Below, piece after piece: positions 41,727 to 53,974 of a stretch of 64,000 nucleotides of DNA. The stretch is from contig CM040126.1 of NCBI GenBank assembly GCA_022559845.1, positions 145,150,064 to 145,214,063 of the forward strand, written 5' to 3'. Each line of letters begins with the position of its first letter. The stretch's first letter is position 1. Both the position numbers and the translations under genes were made by a program. The notes beneath the pieces were generated by a model. The model worked only from the letters and a program-made list of their open reading frames with translations, searched no databases and was not told the DNA's origin. The DNA is from Amorphophallus konjac. Taxonomy: Eukaryota > Streptophyta > Magnoliopsida > Alismatales > Araceae.

Positions 41727-44700
41727 TCACAGTTTGTATAAGCCTAATTCTCTTCTCAGTGTTGCGAATTTTTCATTATCCAAAGGTTTAGTGAAGATGT
41801 CAGCAATCTGATTATCTGTGCCTACATGAATCAGTTCAAAATTGCTTTTAGAAACCTCATCTCTTATGAAATGATGCCTTATCTCTATGTGTTTGGTGCG
41901 TGAATGCAAAACAGGATTTTTGGCAAGATTAATGGCACTTGTGTTATCACAATAGATAGGTGTGCATCCCAGGTCTACTTGGTAGTCCTGAAGCTGGTGT
42001 TTAATCCATATGACTTGTGTTCCACAACTCCCTGCAGCTACATATTCAGCTTCTGCAGTGGAGAGGGCTACAGAATGTTATTTCTTGGAGCCCCAAGACA
42101 CTAAACACCCACCTAAAAATTCACAATGACCACTAGTCCTTTTTCTGTCTAGTTTACAGCCTGCATAATCAGCATCTGTGTGCGTAACTAAGTTAAATGT
42201 GTGTGATGCAGAAAACCATAAACCAAGAGAATGAGTAGTTGACAAATATCTGAAAATTCTTTTCACTGCAGCTAAATGTAATTCAGTAGGTCTAGACCGA
42301 TACCTTGCACACATTCCTACACTGAATTGTATATCAGGTCTAAAAGCTGTCAAGTAAAGAAGAGATCCAATCATACCTCGATAAAGTTTGGCATTTACTT
42401 CTTTACCTGTCTCATCTGCATCCAGTGAGGTATTGGTACCCATGGGTGTTGTAATGTGCTTTAGGTTTTCCATACCAAACCTCTTAAACAGTTCCAATGT
42501 GTATTTGGTCTGGTTGATGAAGCACCCATCCTCTAGCTGCTGTACCTGCAGGCCAAGGAAGTATTTTAGGTCACCAACCAAACTCATTTCAAATTCAGCA
42601 GACATTATTTTAGAAAATTCATCACATAGTTCATGCTTAGTTGATCCAAATACTATGTCATCTACATATACCTGAACTATGATGAGATCTCTATTTGTAC
42701 CCTTGGTAAATAGAGTTTGATCAACCTTACCTCTTTTGTAGACCTTGCTGATCAGAAATTCAGTCAATCTTTCATGTCATGCTCTTGGTGCCTGCTTTAG
42801 ACCATACAAGGCTTTGTTTAACCTGAAAACTTGGTTAGCTTGAGGAGAGAATTGAAATCCGAGGGGTTGTTCAACAAAAACCTCTTCTTTAATGACTCCA
42901 TTTAAAAAGGCACTTTTCACATCCATTTGTTGGAGTTTTATATTCTTTGAACATGCAAAGGCAAGCAACAATCTTATGGCTTCCATCCTAGCAACAGGTG
43001 CATAGGATTCATCGAAGTCTACACCAAATTCCTGACAGTAGCCCTTGGCTACTAATCTGGCCTTATTCCTTGAGATGACTCCATCTTCATTCATTTTATT
43101 TTTGAACACCCACTTAGTTCCTATGATATTAACATTATCTGGTCTTGGAACAAGTTCCCAGACATTGTTTCTTTCGAACTGGCCTAATTCCTCACTCATG
43201 GCATTAACCCAAGCTTGATCAGCCAAGGCCTCTTCTATAGATTTGGGTTCAATTTGTGAGACTAAAGCAATTAAGTCTTCATTATTCACATTCCTAAAAT
43301 GAGACCTAGTCCGAAGAGGATCTTCAGGATTGCCTATGACATTATCTATCGGATGGTCTTTAAGAAATCTAACATTGGTTGAAGACTCACCTGTTTCTTT
43401 TGGCCCTTCCTGATTGAGGGGATTTGTTGTTCCACTCGCCTGAGTCTTCTCTTCTTCTTGGTCTTCTAGGAATTCCCCGTCATGATTGGAGTCCATGTCA
43501 AAATTTTCAATGTTAGACACATCTTTCTTTTCACTGAAAATAATGTGTGGAGACTCTTCAACCTTTTTGTCTGTCATGTTGAAGACTCTATATGCCCTAG
43601 ACACTTCTGAATATCCCAAAAATATTCCAGGGGAGCTTTTAGCTTCAAACTTGTCTAAATCTTTCTTGTCATTATTGTGAATAAAATATTTTGCTCCAAA
43701 AATTCTGAAATGAAACAAGTTTGGTTTCTTACCTTTTAGAAGCTCATAGGGTGTTTTCTTGTGAATGGGTCTTTCCATGGCCCTGTTGATTATGTAAGTT
43801 GCTGTATTGGCCGCTTCTGCCCAAAACTTTCTAGGTAACTTACTTTCAATCAGCATGGTTCGGGCCATCTCCACCACAGTTCTATTTCTTCTCTCCACAA
43901 TCCCATTCTGTTCAGGTGTCCTGGGAGAAGAAAACCTGTGAGTTAGTCCCTCTCTTTCACAAAGATCAGAAAACATGGAGTTTTCAAACTCACCTCCATG
44001 ATCAGATTGAATAGTACAGATCTTGTGTTTTCCTTCTTGTTTGACCTTATTGAAAAACAGATTAAACTTTTGAAATGCATCACTCTTATTTGCTAAGAAG
44101 AATATCCATGAATATCTAGAGAAGTCATCTATGATGACATATCCAAACCTGTTTCCATTAAGACTCTGAGTTCTAGTGGGACCGAAAAGGTCCATATGGA
44201 GAAGTTCCATTGGTCTAGAGGACAATGGCTCAGATCTTAATTTAAAAGAGTTTCTGGTCTGTTTGCCTAGAGCACAGGCATCACATGCTTTTGATATCAA
44301 ATTGAATTTAATTCTAGGCATGCCTCTAACTAAATCATGCTTGACCAATTTATTTAAAGTAGTAAAGCTAGCATGACCTAGACGTCTATGCCATTCAAAA
44401 ACATCATTTTCAGAATTGACAGATAAACAAATATTAGATTGAGATTCATCATCTAAGTCTACTATGTAGACATTATTAATCCTGTTGGCTACAAATTTAA
44501 CCACATCAGAATTTATTTCAAAGATTTTACATGAATTATCATCAAATACAACCCTGTGACTCTTGTCACATAACTGACTAATGCTAATCAGGTTGTGTTG
44601 CAGACCTTCCACAAGTAGAACCTTTTCAATGGAGTTTGTGGAAGTCTTACCTACTGTGCCAACTCCAATTATCTTACCTTTGTTCTTTCTCCAAACTTGA

Positions 44701-44812
44701 CCAGACCCCCTACCTTCTTCTCTATCTTGCTGAACTTGGATCGGTCTCCTGTCATGTGCCTGGAGCAGCCACTGTCGAGGTACCACTGGTTGTCTTCAGC
44801 TGCCAGGTCTAC
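41727..44812 (-). pseudogene. pol: pol of copia element 3 (PR-IN-RT-RNase H), broken
   Basis: The same domain order as element 1. The protease [11 protein letters not shown] follows [10 protein letters not shown] 1-base deletion near 44690, in a GGAGGAAAG/GGAGAAAG context compared with element 1, shifts the frame. Then come HRRLGHASF and [11 protein letters not shown], integrase [15 protein letters not shown] and [15 protein letters not shown] with YVDD (about 42660-42671) and RNase H ending PLDNEKFATLRRELGLYKL. Stops: TGA 42777-42779, replacing TGG of APRAWY, and TAA 42078-42080 after WGSKK. Conserved residues are otherwise retained, including [11 protein letters not shown] and [10 protein letters not shown], which element 1 has lost. 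Confidence 0.93.
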
Positions 44813-44828
44813 CTACACAACAAAGTCA
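44813..44828 (-). promoter_or_regulatory. gag stop and splice-acceptor-like motif of element 3
   Basis: On the minus strand gag ends TGA (44828-44826), followed by CTTTGTTGTGTAG and then GTAGACCTGGCAGC. As in element 1, the TAG is in the pol frame and pol opens right after it. Gag-to-pol frame offset differs between elements 1 and 3 (19 versus 20 bases from the gag stop to the conserved CTG codon), which a translational frameshift would not tolerate but splicing would. Confidence 0.5.
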
Positions 44829-46976
44829 AGCAAAGCGATTTGGAACCCAAGATGAGTTGGGTCCAAAGACATTGTTCAATTCACTGATCAAATGTTTAGG
44901 AATCCAGATTTGCTTCAACATTATTTTCTCTGGCACCTTTACTTCTGTTTTATTGAAATTATAGCCGGCTGGTCTGGAAAAGTAAGTTTTATTCCATACA
45001 TTAGGCTTGCCATTTCTAGAATATCTTCTGTAAGTTTGTTGATCAGCAGATTTTTGAAGATGATGATCATTTCTCCAGTAGGTCCTCTTTGGACCCATTT
45101 GATTATAGTTCTTCCATCTTTTCTTCTGATCCCCTTGCTTGGTCCATTTATCATTTATGTTCTGATTTGTAGGCTTAGTGAAATTTTTCATAAAATTCAT
45201 TCCCATTTTAAAATGTTGATCAGCACTGTTTTTAGAATTCTCCTTCTGACCTTGAGTTCCCATACTGCTGTTTGAGCTGGATGGAGTGTCCAGCTTTTCT
45301 TTTCCCTTCTCTGGGCAGAAGGTAATGGTTTTGAATTGTAAGGGTCTTTTGTTAGATGGGTCATAGCCTAGACCCTCCTTATTGAAATTAACCCTAGCCC
45401 CCAGTATTGCATCCAGACTGGATTTTCCTTGGACAAACTTTTCCAAGACTTTCTGTTTGTCTTCCAGCTCCTTTTGAAGGGACTCAGAATTTTTTAGAAG
45501 TTCACCATTGACTTTCTTAACAGCTTCGTATTTTTCTGAGTTCACTCTACTTTCATTTAAGCTTTCTTCAATCCGTATTTTGAGTTCATTCAGCTGATTT
45601 TGACTGTCCTGGTTTTCTCCCTTGAGCTTATCATTTTCTTTTCTTAGTGAGGTCATTTCTTCTAGTTGCTCTTTTAGTTTCTGATTTTCCTCACAGACCT
45701 GGGTTTGTTCTTCAACATTAGTATTAAATTTTCTTTTCAGAACCCTATGCTCTTTGCTAAGAGAATTGAACTTATCTAATAACTCAGCATAAGCATCTTC
45801 CCAGTCATCAATCGTAAAATTTTCAAAAACATTGGTTACCTCCTCTTCACTGTTTGCCATAAGGCAAATTCCTTCTTCAGGCTCCTCTGAGGAAGTATCT
45901 TCAGAATCTTCTTCCTCCTCGCTCCATGTGCATACCATCGCCTGCGGCTTCTTCTTCTTCTGCACTTTTGTGTTCTTCTTCTGGAAGTAGGGACCCTTCT
46001 TCTGAAGATCTGGGCATTCGCCTTTCATGTGTCCCTATTTGTTACAATGATAACAGGTCAGTCTCTTAGGATTTCTATCCCTATAATTGGTAGATTCAAC
46101 ATTCTTGTTAAAGGAGTATGGCTTTTTCCTCCTAAAGGTCTTCCCCTTTCTCCTTAAAAATTTATTGAACTGACGTGTGAGCATTGCCTGCTCCTTCTGG
46201 TCCAGATCTGAGAAGCCATCAGACTCACCGCTACTTCTACTGCTGCTGCTACTGCTACTGCTACTCTTGTTGCGAGATGCCTTGAGTGCTACATTCTTAG
46301 CCTTCCTATCACTTCCTTCACCACCTCCTTTGAAATTCATCTCATAGGTCATGAGGGATCCTATGAGTTCATTTACTGTCAAGGTCGTCAGATCTTTTGA
46401 CTCTTCAATCACGATGGCCTTAGTGTGCCATGTTGGGGATAAGGATCTAAGAATTTTCCTGACTATGTCTGCCTCAACTAGATCCTTCCCTAGCCCCTTA
46501 AGTGTGTTCGTGATGAGGGACAACCTAGCATACATCTCAGTAATATTCTCCTCTGCATTCATCCTAAACAGTTCATACTTAGAGGTGTAGAGGTTTACCT
46601 TCGAGGCTTTCACTTGAGCTGTACCTTCGTAGATTAATTGCAGCTCATCCCACATTCGCTTGGCAGTCCTGTAGGCAGATATACGGGCATATTCCTCTGG
46701 GTGAACAGCACACTGGATGATGTTCAGCGCCATCCAGTTGAGTGAAGATAGCTTGACATGGTCATCTGTCCACACATCCTCGTTTGGTGGCAGCTCATAT
46801 GGGCCAACCGTGATTACCCTCCACAGCTTGTGGCTCTGTGCTCTGACAAACACTTCCATCCTGTTCTTCCAAAACAGATAATTATTACCATCAAAAAATG
46901 GAGGGCGACTAATGGATTGACCTTCAGCCATGAAGCTTCTAGGACCATTAGCATTTCCCTGACCGTTCGCCCACAT
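44826..46976 (-). pseudogene. gag: gag of copia element 3, one in-frame stop
   Basis: Start MWANGQGN at 46976, 11 bases after the primer site. It is about 716 codons: Gag core (GNNYLFWKNRMEVF, SPTWHTKAIVIEESKDL), Ser-rich stretch, CCHC knuckle, acidic region (DDWEDAYAELL), long coiled coil (KENDKLKGENQDSQNQLNELK), QFKTITFCPEKGKEKLD block and the end WVPNRFA. A single TAG (46035-46037) lies within the zinc knuckle, between CYHCNK and GHMKGEC. It would cut off the second half of the knuckle. This is the least damaged gag in the window and serves as the reference for the others. Confidence 0.93.
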
Positions 46977-46987
46977 GATGCGAACCT

Positions 46988-46999
46988 GCTCTGATACCA
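46988..46999 (-). other. primer-binding site of copia element 3
   Basis: TGGTATCAGAGC on the minus strand, a perfect initiator tRNA-Met type site two bases inside the 5' LTR. Confidence 0.95.
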
Positions 47000-47001
47000 A
47001 A

Positions 47002-49424
47002 TGTTAGCGTAGCAAGAGTGATATAGAAGGGGGGGTTGAATAGATCACTCCCTATTTAAACAACTTCAGCGGAAAATCACTCCTTCGAAAATCACCCTAC
47101 CGAATATAGCTAAACAAATTAGCCAATGTAGTGAGAAACTAAGACAGAGTAATAGAATGCGATTAGAATAGGCCGTTCACACACAAGCACATTGCCAAGC
47201 AGATAGAGAGCATCAACGATTGCAGCAAACCACAGAGGAGACAAGAGATTTTAAGGTGGTTCGATTGTAGTCCACAATCTACATCCACCCCTCACTCCAA
47301 CTAGAGTAAGGATTCCACTAGCCAATGCTAGAAACCTGCAGACTCAGTCTGCAAACAATGTGCTGCCACACAGCTTGAATAACCAAGGGAAACAAATCCC
47401 TCAACCAAACTCTGCTACCCACAGAGCTTGGAACCTATTCCAGCTACCAGCTAGAACAGAACCGGAGATAGCTCTCCCTTCCTCCAACCAGGAGGGAACC
47501 TGCTAATGACAACCCGTCACTAGCAGAACTAGAGATCTACGATCTCTCTTCCTCTGCAGCCCAGAGGGAAGCCGGAGTAACACTCCCTTCCTCCAAACAG
47601 CGGAGGGTAACAACTCAAGATCAGATATGTGAAAAAATAAAAGGAAAAACAGAAATGCAAACAAGAACAACGATGAACACAAATCGTTTCAGAAAAATCA
47701 AATACAAATGTAGCTTCCGAAGAAGCAAATAGACTCTTCTCTCTCACTCAGACTTTTCTCTCACAGGACCGCTCTCTAATCTTTTCTCTCTATCTTCTTT
47801 CTGGAACGTGGAGGCTCTCTCTCTTTTCTTCTTCTACTCAGAAATTCTGCTCTTAGGCTTTTTCTCCAGTTCACTCCATCTCTTCGCAGAGGGCACCTTT
47901 TATATGGCTTTCGACCTGAGTTTCAGGCCTTCACACGAGGGAGTCTCGTTCCCTCCCTTTCCAGAGCCTTCTCGGATCACGTGCCAGGTATCATCCTTGG
48001 TTCACGTGCCCAATCATTGACCTGTATCACCTGCAGACAGAGTATCGGGTTATCAACTTGGTGTCGACACTTTGTAAAATGAAATGCATTGTATAGACTT
48101 GTGAAAGCGCATGCATTGTACAGACTTAGTGAAAGGGAATGCATGTAATACAATTCTTTTAAATGCCCAGAGACTAGTGCGTTCTCGCACGGGAGCATAT
48201 GAAGTCTCAGGGGAGCATCTATGGCCTCTGGACAGCATCACCAGCGCCAGGGGAGCATGTGGAGCACATGCTGTCTCTGGGGAGCAATCGCTGCTCCAGG
48301 GGAGCATCCTCAAAGTTAGGGAAGCATTAGCAGTCACTGGAGAGCATACTCGGTCCCAGGAGAGCATCCGGGGGGACAGGCGAGCATGCGCGTCTGATGT
48401 ACAGACTCTACCAATGTATAGACTTGGTGGATAGTGATGCATAGCCATACGAATGTACAGACTTCACTGTGAATGCATGAACAGTGAATGAGTGTATAGA
48501 CTTGATCAAGAGAGACGCTGGCCAATCGGAGCATTAACAGTCACTGGAGAGCATACTCTGTCCCAGGAGAGCATCCGGAGGGACAGGCGAGCATGCACGT
48601 CTGATGTACAGACTTGTGAAAGACTTGAATGCAGGACCAGTGTATAGACTTCCTATATGAAGAGCTATGCGATGTATAGACTAGCAAGTGAGACACTTAG
48701 TGAGACGGTGAGCAGTGTACAGACTTTGCCTTTGAGGAACGATGTATAGACTCTGAATCGTGAAGGCAGACTGTATAGACTTGGAGGCCGAAGACAGTGT
48801 GTAGACTTGAGAAGCTCGAGGCCACTATATAAACATGGGGTTCAGCTGAGAATGTATGGACTTTGACGGAGTGAGACAATGTTCAGACTTTGAAGTTACA
48901 CTGTGGATGTATAGACTTGAATGAGCATGGAGTGTATAGACTTGAAAGTCTGAAGGCGATGTACAGACTTGGAGAGTTGAAGCCGATGTACAGACTTGCA
49001 GATGCGAAGCCAATGTACAAACATTGAAGGCTATGAACAACAAGGCATGCTGTACAGACTTACTCAATCAAACCGATGTATAGACTTTGAATGAAATCAA
49101 CGGAAGAATGTATAGACATGGCCCCTTCCCGGATTTAGACTTTCAGATAAACAGGCTACAGTCCTGTTGTATGGACTTGGATAGACAGGCCAATGAATGG
49201 ATAGACTAAGATGATTAATGTACTAAGGCGTCGACTCATCAGCAAGGAGGGGTCGACCCACCACTGTTCAGACTCTGCAGACAGAGTGTAGACAGAACCA
49301 GGTAGAGCATATTATCTGACAATCATATGTGCTGCACTCAATTACATGGTGAAACATGAATTAATCTAGAGATAGAAGATTGATTTATAGTGTGAGACAT
49401 CATCAAAACCTTAGGGATGCAACA
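47002..49424 (-). repeat. 5' LTR (2423 bp) of copia element 3
   Basis: On the plus strand TGTTAGCGTAGC to GATGCAACA. Nearly identical to 37892-40317, with a short G-run length difference near 47030. It contains the same two motif arrays, G-boxes (47978-47983, 48003-48008), TATA (47896-47905) and leader stem (47255-47289). Confidence 0.95.
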
Positions 49425-49429
49425 AGTAC

Positions 49430-51138
49430 GCCCGGATCTCAGCCTGTAAGACAGCCAAAAAGATGTGGGATGAACTAGAGCTAATCTATGAAGGTACATC
49501 CCAAGTGAAGGCCACCAAGGTAAATATGCTCACCTGTGAATATGAGTTGTTCAAAATGAAATCAGAGGAGACTATCATAGAGATGTATGCCAGGCTGTCG
49601 TTGATTACTAACAGTCTAAATGGGCTTGGGAAACAAGTTTCAGAAGGGGATATTGTTAGCAAAATTCTTAGGTCATTAACCCCCGCATGGCACACTAAGG
49701 CCATAGTGATAGAGGAGTCTAGGGATCTGTCGAAAATGACAGTCACTGAACTGATAGAATCCCTAATGACATATGAAATGAATTTCAAGAGAAATGGTGA
49801 AGGAAGTGACAAGAAGGGCAAGAACATTGCTCTCAAATTGTCTCGCAATAGCAGTAGCAGCAGTGGGAGTAGCAGCAACAGTAGTAGTGGGGAGTCTGAT
49901 GGGTTTTCAGATCTTGATAAAGAGGAGCAAGCTATGCTGACTCGACAGTTTAGGAAGTTCTTGAGAACTAAGGGAAAGACATTTAGGAGAAAAAGATCGA
50001 ACACTTTTGGTAAGCATTTTGATTTTAACAATGATAGGAATAGGAATGCTAAGAAGATCATGTGCTATCATTGCAGGAAGACTGGACATCTAAAAGGGGA
50101 TTGCCCCGATCTCCAGAAGAAAGGCTCCAAGGTGCATAAAAAGAAACCTCAAGCTATGGTCTGCACGTGGAGCGACGAGGAGGAAGACCCTGAGACCAAC
50201 TCTTCAAACGAAGATGACCAAGGAATATGTCTCATGGCCAACAGTGACGAAGAGGTAACCAATGTTTTTGAGAATTTCACAATTGATGACTGGGAAGATG
50301 CCTATGCTGAATTGTTAGCTAAGTTCAATGCTTTGAGTAAAGAGCATATGATGATAAAGAAGAAATTGAATAATGTCACTGAAGAACAAATTCAATCTAA
50401 CGAAGAGAATCAGAAAGTCAAGGAACAATTAGAAGAGATGAACTCTCTAAGAAAAGAAAATGAAAATCTTAAGTCTGAAAAATAGGAAGTTCAAAAACAA
50501 CTTGATGAATTTAAGTCAAAACTTCAAGAAAGTCAAAGTGAGAATAGGTTAATCACTGAAAAGAATGAAGTGGTCAGAAAAGTGAATTCTGAGTTTCTAA
50601 AAAAAAAAGTGAAGAATTACAAAAGGAATTGGAAGACAAACAAAACACTTTAGAAAAATTTGTTCAAGGAAAAATGAATCTGGACACCATGTTGGGAACA
50701 AGGGTTAATTTCAACAAAGGGGGTTTAGGCTATAACCCAACTCACAAGAAACCCTTTGAGTTCAAAACTATGACATTCTGTTGAGAAAAGGGGAAAGAAA
50801 AATTGGACACACCATCCAGTTCCAATAGTGTTCAAAATGTCCAGCAACTAAAGAAGAATCCAACAAACTTTGCTGGACAACAATCTAAAATAGGATTGAA
50901 CTTTCCTAAGCAAGCTATGATGCCCATCCACCCGAATAAGAATGCTAACAAGTCAAGGCATGTGAGTCAGAACAGAAACTCAAACTTCTATAACAATATG
51001 GGCCAGTACAAAACTAGCTGGAGGTGTCATGCTTATCCACAGAAATTCTTTAATAAATTTGACTCTCCTAGATAGTTTGGGTACAATAGATACCCAAGGT
51101 ATGAACAGTCCAATAATAGGAACAAATTTCACACCTTT
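49430..51138 (+). pseudogene. gag: gag of copia element B, C-terminal part, decayed
   Basis: It resumes after the second AGTAC copy and stays open to TAG at 50483. It has MWDELELIYEGTSQVKATK, a Ser-rich stretch, the intact knuckle CYHCRKTGHLKGDC, the acidic DEEEDPETNSS region and DDWEDAYAELL. Beyond 50483 the coiled coil continues with a frameshift in an A-run (about 50600). The VNFNKGGLGYNP block near 50706 and an Asn/Gln-rich tail follow, ending where the gypsy LTR begins at 51139. No gag stop or pol remains. Confidence 0.88.
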
Positions 51139-52298
51139 TGTAACGACCCAGAGTTCAGGATACCGATATACCGATAACATCGATACACCGACACCAAGAA
51201 TTGGGGAAGCCACCCAAGAGGCTGATGAGGCCCCTGAAGGGTTAGTAAGGTTATGTCGAGGGAATGTATAACGAACTGCAATTTGGAACGCGTAGATTAC
51301 AAATAAGTAATAAAATTAACACAAGTGCGGAAGCAATTCAAAATAACCAGAGTGATATATATATATACTAGTCCAGATAAACAAGAGTACTAGTCCACAA
51401 GGGCACAACTACACGGGACATACCCCGACAAAAGAACAACAAAAGCTTCAAAAAGGCGGCTCGACTAGAGCTGGCAGCTAGATGCGGTCTCCGAAACATC
51501 TCACGAAGCATCGGGAGACGACGGGCGCGGCTCACCTGAAAGGAGAAGGGTGAGTCACAGCCAGACTCAGTAGGGGTCACGCGGATCCCTACCTCGCACT
51601 AAATAAGCATTCATGCATAAATAAAAGCAATGAGAGCATGCATTTAATTAGAATAACAGGCAATGGCATGAATAAACTACTCAAGTAAAGCTGTAAACTC
51701 TAACAAAGCAAGTAGAACAGCTAACACATGCCACAGCTAAATAAATGCAAGCGACTAAAACTAAATCTACCAAAATAGAATAAGCCTTAACTGATCCAAA
51801 CAATAAGGAAGGACAACCACTGGAGCAGAAACCAGAAGCGTCCACTGACGACTTACACTGCGTCTCAAGCACTCGCAGTTGACAAAGCGACAAGCTGAGC
51901 GCGTAACCAATACCAAACCAAGTGACCAGTCGGAGTGGCATCCGTCGGTGTCAGTCCACAGTCTCCGACCACGTGTGCACACACTGACTCTAGCCTGAGC
52001 CAGGCCCTCTAGCTAGTTTTCTCCCTTGGTAGGACGCTACCATTGGCTAGGAGCCCACGGAACTAGCTTACAAACCGTGTATGGGAAACACCCCTCCGCT
52101 ATCCTCAAGCGGGTCGGTACTCAACAGACCTAGGGCAACAACAGTGGCTCCATTGCATGGAAAGAAAAGCTACTCTATTGGTATAAGAAACATGCCCACG
52201 AACAATGAAACAACATAAACATGGCACAATTACGTAAAGGAACGCATAACAAATGGCTGGCAACTTATTAAACCCAACAGGCAAGCGGCGTTGAGTCT
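51139..52298 (-). repeat. LTR fragment of another gypsy element, minus orientation
   Basis: It begins TGTAACGACCC, an edge like those of the other minus-orientation gypsy LTRs here (TGTCACG...). It also has the layout AGGGTGAGTCACAGC...CACTAAATAAGCATTCATGC and a CTCAAGCGGGTCGG block similar in style to their middle regions. It is non-coding with an AT microsatellite at 51355-51367. It is cut on the right by copia element 4. The orientation and family are inferred. Confidence 0.5.
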
Positions 52299-53487
52299 TG
52301 TTGAATCTTTACATGTTTTGATGATGACAACACTATAAGTCTTAGTGGTGTTCAAAAATATTTCTCTGTGAAAAATTAACAAAAATATTTTTCTGTGAAA
52401 GTGAATAAAGAATATTTTTCTGTGAAGAATAAACCTTCATTTCACTTCAGGTATTTTCAGGGACTGTCTTCGTGTTGGTTGGAACTTCGTCATGTTTGTG
52501 TATAACACCTCGTGTTGTACTGTTTGCTTTCGTGTCGTTTTAGTTTTAGTATTGTTTGTGTTTTCAACACGCCGTGTCGTCCTTTCGTACCTCGTGCTGT
52601 GTTAAGTTGTGTGCTGGTTGACTTCGTGCTGATTCTTCTGAAGCAGCTCGAATTGTTCTGATGAACTTCGAGTTGCTTCTGTATGAACCTCGTGTCGTTA
52701 GCACTTAGTTGCTCATCTCGAGTCAGTCCTCTATGTTTGCTCTTGTGTCTTCGTGTCAATTACTATAGTTCCTCGAGTTGTTCTTCTGCTTCCACCGTTT
52801 CATCACGTGTTGTTGAAGACGTGTCTATCTCATGTCTTCGTGTCGTGTTTCCTAGACCTCGTGTCTTTGTCGCTTTGTGACCTCACCTCGTGTCGGTTTC
52901 TGTTTTCGTCTTCGTGTTGTTTTCAACTCGAGTCGCCTCATCTTCGAGTCGTTCATTTGAGCTATTGTGTGCTCGAGTTGTTTTTCTTGTGTTTTCAAGT
53001 GTTGTTTCACTACGTGTCTTCGTGTTATCTTTTGTATTTGTGTCTTCGTGTTGTCTTTGTATTCGTGTCTTCGTATTGTCTTTGTATTCGTGTATTCGTG
53101 TTTCTTTTGTATTTGTATCTCCGTGTTGCTTCCTTCTATTTTCGTCCTGGTCTCTTCTGATCGCGTGTCTTTCTATTGCTTCACTCTGTGTTATCTTCTT
53201 CTCACCTCATGCTGTCTTCATCTGACTTCGTGTCGTCTTCGTTGTTGTGTTAGCTGTGTTCTCGTGTACTTAGTGTCATTCTCGTGTTATCTCGTGCTAA
53301 ACTCATCTAACGTACCTCGTGTCAGTCACAGTATAGTGCACCTCGTTTTGTTATCATATATCTCGTGCAGTTCTTTGTTCTTATGGCCAACCAACTTATC
53401 TCAGCTACATATAGCGAACCTTGAGCATTAATGTAATTAATCTGCTTGCAGGGATCCGAGGAAGATTACTCCTCAGTGTCTGGGCAG

Positions 53488-53607
53488 CACGTGATCCAAT
53501 GCTAGAGGAACCAATCCGATAAGGACACGTGGCAAGAAGGTTCTGGATCAAGCGTGGGAGGCACACGCATTCTGAACCGGATCTGCTGCTGTTGCTGATA
53601 TAAATAG
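53488..53607 (+). promoter_or_regulatory. LTR promoter module of copia element 4
   Basis: CACGTGATCC at 53488, CACGTGGC at 53526 and GATATAAATAG at 53597-53607, in the same order as in elements 1 and 3. Confidence 0.7.
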
Positions 53608-53974
53608 AAACCTTCGTCTTCAGATGGAGGATGATCGAAAAAGAGAAAGACATAGAAGAAAGAGTAGAAAAGCAGAGAGTCCTTCGATCCAGAAAAATGA
53701 GAGAAAGAAGAGAAGAAAAAGAGAGAGCAGAAACTGAAGGAGAAAGAAGAAGAAGAAAAGAAGAGGAGAGAGAGCTTTACTGAGGATCTGATCAGTCTGT
53801 TCGTGGATCAAATCCAAAACGACTATGCTCATTGAGAGCTATATATCTTGCGTTTTATTTCCAGCTTCTGTCGCTGTCATTTTCATGTTTTCTTATTTTT
53901 CCTTTTGCTACCTTGTTTAGTCTTGTTCTTCCGATTGCCCTGTTGGGGATCAGGTTTCTCCTGGTGGTACAGAA

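Larger units (their letters stand above)
37892..49424 (-). mobile_element. Ty1/copia element 3, SIRE-like, complete with both LTRs and target duplication
   Basis: It is 11,533 bp on the minus strand: 5' LTR 47002-49424, primer site 46988-46999, gag 46976-44826, pol 44812-41727, spacer, PPT, 3' LTR 37892-40317. Perfect AGTAC duplications flank it inside the gag of element B. The LTRs look about 98% identical, the youngest-looking pair in the window. Gag and pol nevertheless carry stops and a frameshift. Confidence 0.95.
23846..51138 (+). mobile_element. Ty1/copia element B, SIRE-like, split by two insertions and 3'-truncated
   Basis: Pieces in order: LTR 23846-24984 and 36628-37571 (Athila between them), primer site 37574-37585, gag 37598-37891 and 49430-51138 (element 3 between them). 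The element is cut at 51139 by a gypsy LTR; no pol or 3' LTR remains here. The LTR starts TATTGCATCCCTACGG, so its first dinucleotide is TA rather than TG. Both insertions left 5-bp duplications, so the pieces join exactly. Confidence 0.88.

Noticed and set aside
52753..53431. Overlapping Val/Ser/Cys-rich frames in the element 4 LTR
   Set aside because: Three overlapping frames over the CTTCGTGTCGT array; low complexity from the repeat and no family match.
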